A stretch of 38,461 bases of DNA from Betaproteobacteria bacterium. Its GTDB lineage: Bacteria; Pseudomonadota; Gammaproteobacteria; Burkholderiales; Thiobacillaceae. The stretch is from assembly GCA_007280375.1 (NCBI GenBank), contig QYQG01000094.1, positions 1 through 38,461 on the forward strand. The letters run 5' to 3'. Positions 36,542 through 38,461 of the stretch are shown here, piece after piece; within the stretch, counting starts at the first letter, position 1, and every line of letters begins with the position of its first letter. The position numbers and the translations under genes are program-made. The notes beneath the pieces were generated by a model. It made no database searches. It saw only the letters and a list, made by a program, of their open reading frames with translations, and was not told the DNA's origin.

Positions 36542-38461
36542 CCAGAGCAAGCGCCCCGTCTCAAAACGATGCGTCAAGAGCGCGTGATGCGGATATACGC
36601 GCACTCGGAATTCCATCCGCCCGCACCAACTCGGCTGATAGGTCATCTGATAGATAGCCTCAGCACCCTCCATGCCCACATAGGCGAAACGCACCTCGTT
36701 ATGCACCTTGTGCGCACCGAAACCCCGACTCAACAACAGCTCGACCCGTACATCTTCAGGGCTTAACCCCGCCAGATTCACGGCGACGCGTAGCGCCATC
36801 TCGTCGCCAAAGACCATCTGACGCGGCATATCCGACAGATTGCGCACCGAAACGCCATCCCAGACGACCTGCACTTGGGACTTCCAAGCGGCCAAGGCAT
36901 GGGCACCCGCATACGCCTGTTCATGAACGCTACGCCCACCCTCCGCAGCCGGAATATAGAACTTGTGCACATACTCCGTCACCATGCGCAACGAGCTAAA
37001 TTGCGGTAACAGGGTCGCAATCGAGCGCTTGGCCATCTGCACCCAACCCGGCGAATAACCCAGATCATTACGCTCGTAATAAAGCGGGATCACCTTATCC
37101 TGCAACAACTCGTACAGGGTACGGCTATCTTCACCGTCTCGGCGGGCATCGTCATACCACTCGGGAGCCGGCTTAATCGCCCAACCATTCGTACCGTCAT
37201 AGCCCTCATCCCACCAGCCATCGGTCACCGAAAGGTTCAACACCCCATTCATCGCCGCCTTCATGCCGGAGGTGCCCGAGGCCTCCAACGGATAGATCGG
37301 GTTATTAAGCCAGACATCACAGCCCGACACCAAGCGGCGCGCGAGGTTTAGATCATAGCCTTCCAACATCAAGATCTTGCCCTCAAACTCTGGCTGACAC
37401 GACAGTTGATGGACGCGTCTAATGAGCTCCTGACCCGGACGATCCGCGGGGTGAGCCTTACCGGCGAAGAGGAACAGCACCGGGCGGTCGGCCTCGTTCA
37501 CTAAACTACGCAACCAATCCATGTTTTCAAATAGCAGGGCCGCGCGCTTGTAGGTCGCAAAACGGCGCGCGAAGCCAATCACCAAGACATTTGGATTGAG
37601 CGGATCGGCCAGCTTCAAGATACGGTCCAAGTGTGCAGGAGAACCATGATTACGCAGGTGCTGTTGAGTTAGCACCCCACGCACATATTGCAACAACTGC
37701 GACTTGAGCGCCTGATGTACCGTCCAGAACTGGTGATCAGACAGGTCATCCAAGCGTTGCCAATAACTCACCTCCGTCATGCGTCGACGCCACTCATAGC
37801 CCAATTGGCTATCGAACAAGGCCTGCCATTCCTCGGCCAAGAAGGTGGGGACATGAACGCCATTGGTGATGTAATCCATCGGAGATTCTTCCGGCCGGAT
37901 CTGCGGCCACATATCCGACAAGATCTGCGATGACACCCCCCCATGGATGCGCGACACACCATTATGATAACGCGAGCCTATGAGGGCCAAACGCGTCATA
38001 TTAAAATCACTACCGCCGCCACCGAGACGCATAAATTTCTCGTGACCCACCCCTAAATCGGTACAACGCTGCGAGAAATAATCCCAGATCATCGCCGCAG
38101 GAAAGTGATCATGACCCGCCGGTACCGGCGTATGTGTCGTAAACACCGTATTGGCCGCTACGGCCTCAATCGCCGCTTCGTACGACAGCCCCGCCTTCAC
38201 CTTCTGACGCATGCGTTCCAACACCAAGAAGGCCGCATGACCCTCGTTCATGTGAAACACCGTTGGTTTCTTACCCAGCTCGCGCAAGGCGCGCATCCCG
38301 CCGATGCCCAACACGATCTCTTGCTGGATACGGGTGTGTTTATCGCCGCCATAGAGCTGGTGTGTAATGTGACGATCCGTCTCTTGGTTGCATTCCAGAT
38401 TCGTGTCCAGCAGATACAAAGAGATATGCCCAACCTTTGCCCGCCAAACCTTGGCCTCTAC
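36536..38461 (-). CDS. glgP: Alpha-glucan (glycogen) phosphorylase, partial (N-terminus beyond window)
   Basis: VFHMNEGHAAFLVLERMR, VIGFARRFATYKRAALLFENMDWL, NNPIYPLEASGTSGMKAAMNGVLNLSVTDGWWDEGY; reading frame open to window edge. Confidence 0.93.
   Translation of the reverse strand, partial: VEAKVWRAKVGHISLYLLDTNLECNQETDRHITHQLYGGDKHTRIQQEIVLGIGGMRALRELGKKPTVFHMNEGHAAFLVLERMRQKVKAGLSYEAAIEAVAANTVFTTHTPVPAGHDHFPAAMIWDYFSQRCTDLGVGHEKFMRLGGGGSDFNMTRLALIGSRYHNGVSRIHGGVSSQILSDMWPQIRPEESPMDYITNGVHVPTFLAEEWQALFDSQLGYEWRRRMTEVSYWQRLDDLSDHQFWTVHQALKSQLLQYVRGVLTQQHLRNHGSPAHLDRILKLADPLNPNVLVIGFARRFATYKRAALLFENMDWLRSLVNEADRPVLFLFAGKAHPADRPGQELIRRVHQLSCQPEFEGKILMLEGYDLNLARRLVSGCDVWLNNPIYPLEASGTSGMKAAMNGVLNLSVTDGWWDEGYDGTNGWAIKPAPEWYDDARRDGEDSRTLYELLQDKVIPLYYERNDLGYSPGWVQMAKRSIATLLPQFSSLRMVTEYVHKFYIPAAEGGRSVHEQAYAGAHALAAWKSQVQVVWDGVSVRNLSDMPRQMVFGDEMALRVAVNLAGLSPEDVRVELLLSRGFGAHKVHNEVRFAYVGMEGAEAIYQMTYQPSWCGRMEFRVRVYPHHALLTHRFETGRLLWL

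Overview
38.5-kb chromosomal window from a sulfur-oxidising, nitrate-respiring proteobacterium, judged from gene content. No rRNA, CRISPR array or intact transposon was seen. Left to right: soxXAB (minus); M48 protease; moaC; a one-cysteine DsrC/TusE paralog; a PuuD-N-terminal-like membrane protein; TauE/SafE permease; crcB; DUF302 protein; a napDAGHB operon (minus, no napC here); ppk1; SpmA/B-like protein; GyrI-like lipid/small-molecule-binding protein; a B12-type radical SAM protein and an FAD oxidoreductase; a minus-strand set of sigma54 enhancer-binding protein (EBP), TrpD2-like protein, Rieske ferredoxin and an unknown protein; a divergent plus-strand set of truncated haemoglobin, rhodanese and SLAC1/TehA carrier; a second DsrC-like paralog; tRNA-Ser, pabB, tRNA-Thr; sspAB; petABC; a DegS-like protease; glgA; and partial glgP. 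Two signals stand out. (1) The EBP/globin intergenic region holds a near-perfect -24/-12 sigma54 promoter, two GAC-N6-GTC dyads 22 bp apart at UAS distance, and a strong GAAA-tetraloop terminator about 120 nt downstream with no credible ORF between. This looks like an undescribed sigma54-dependent sRNA or a terminator-gated leader. (2) Two DsrC-like paralogs have lost opposite redox cysteines (one keeps only CysA, the other only CysB). Both, plus the PuuD-like gene, carry a 25-bp GAC-N7-GTC palindrome resembling the IscR type-1 (Rrf2-family) box at their promoters. All calls are by eye; no database search or folding was run.
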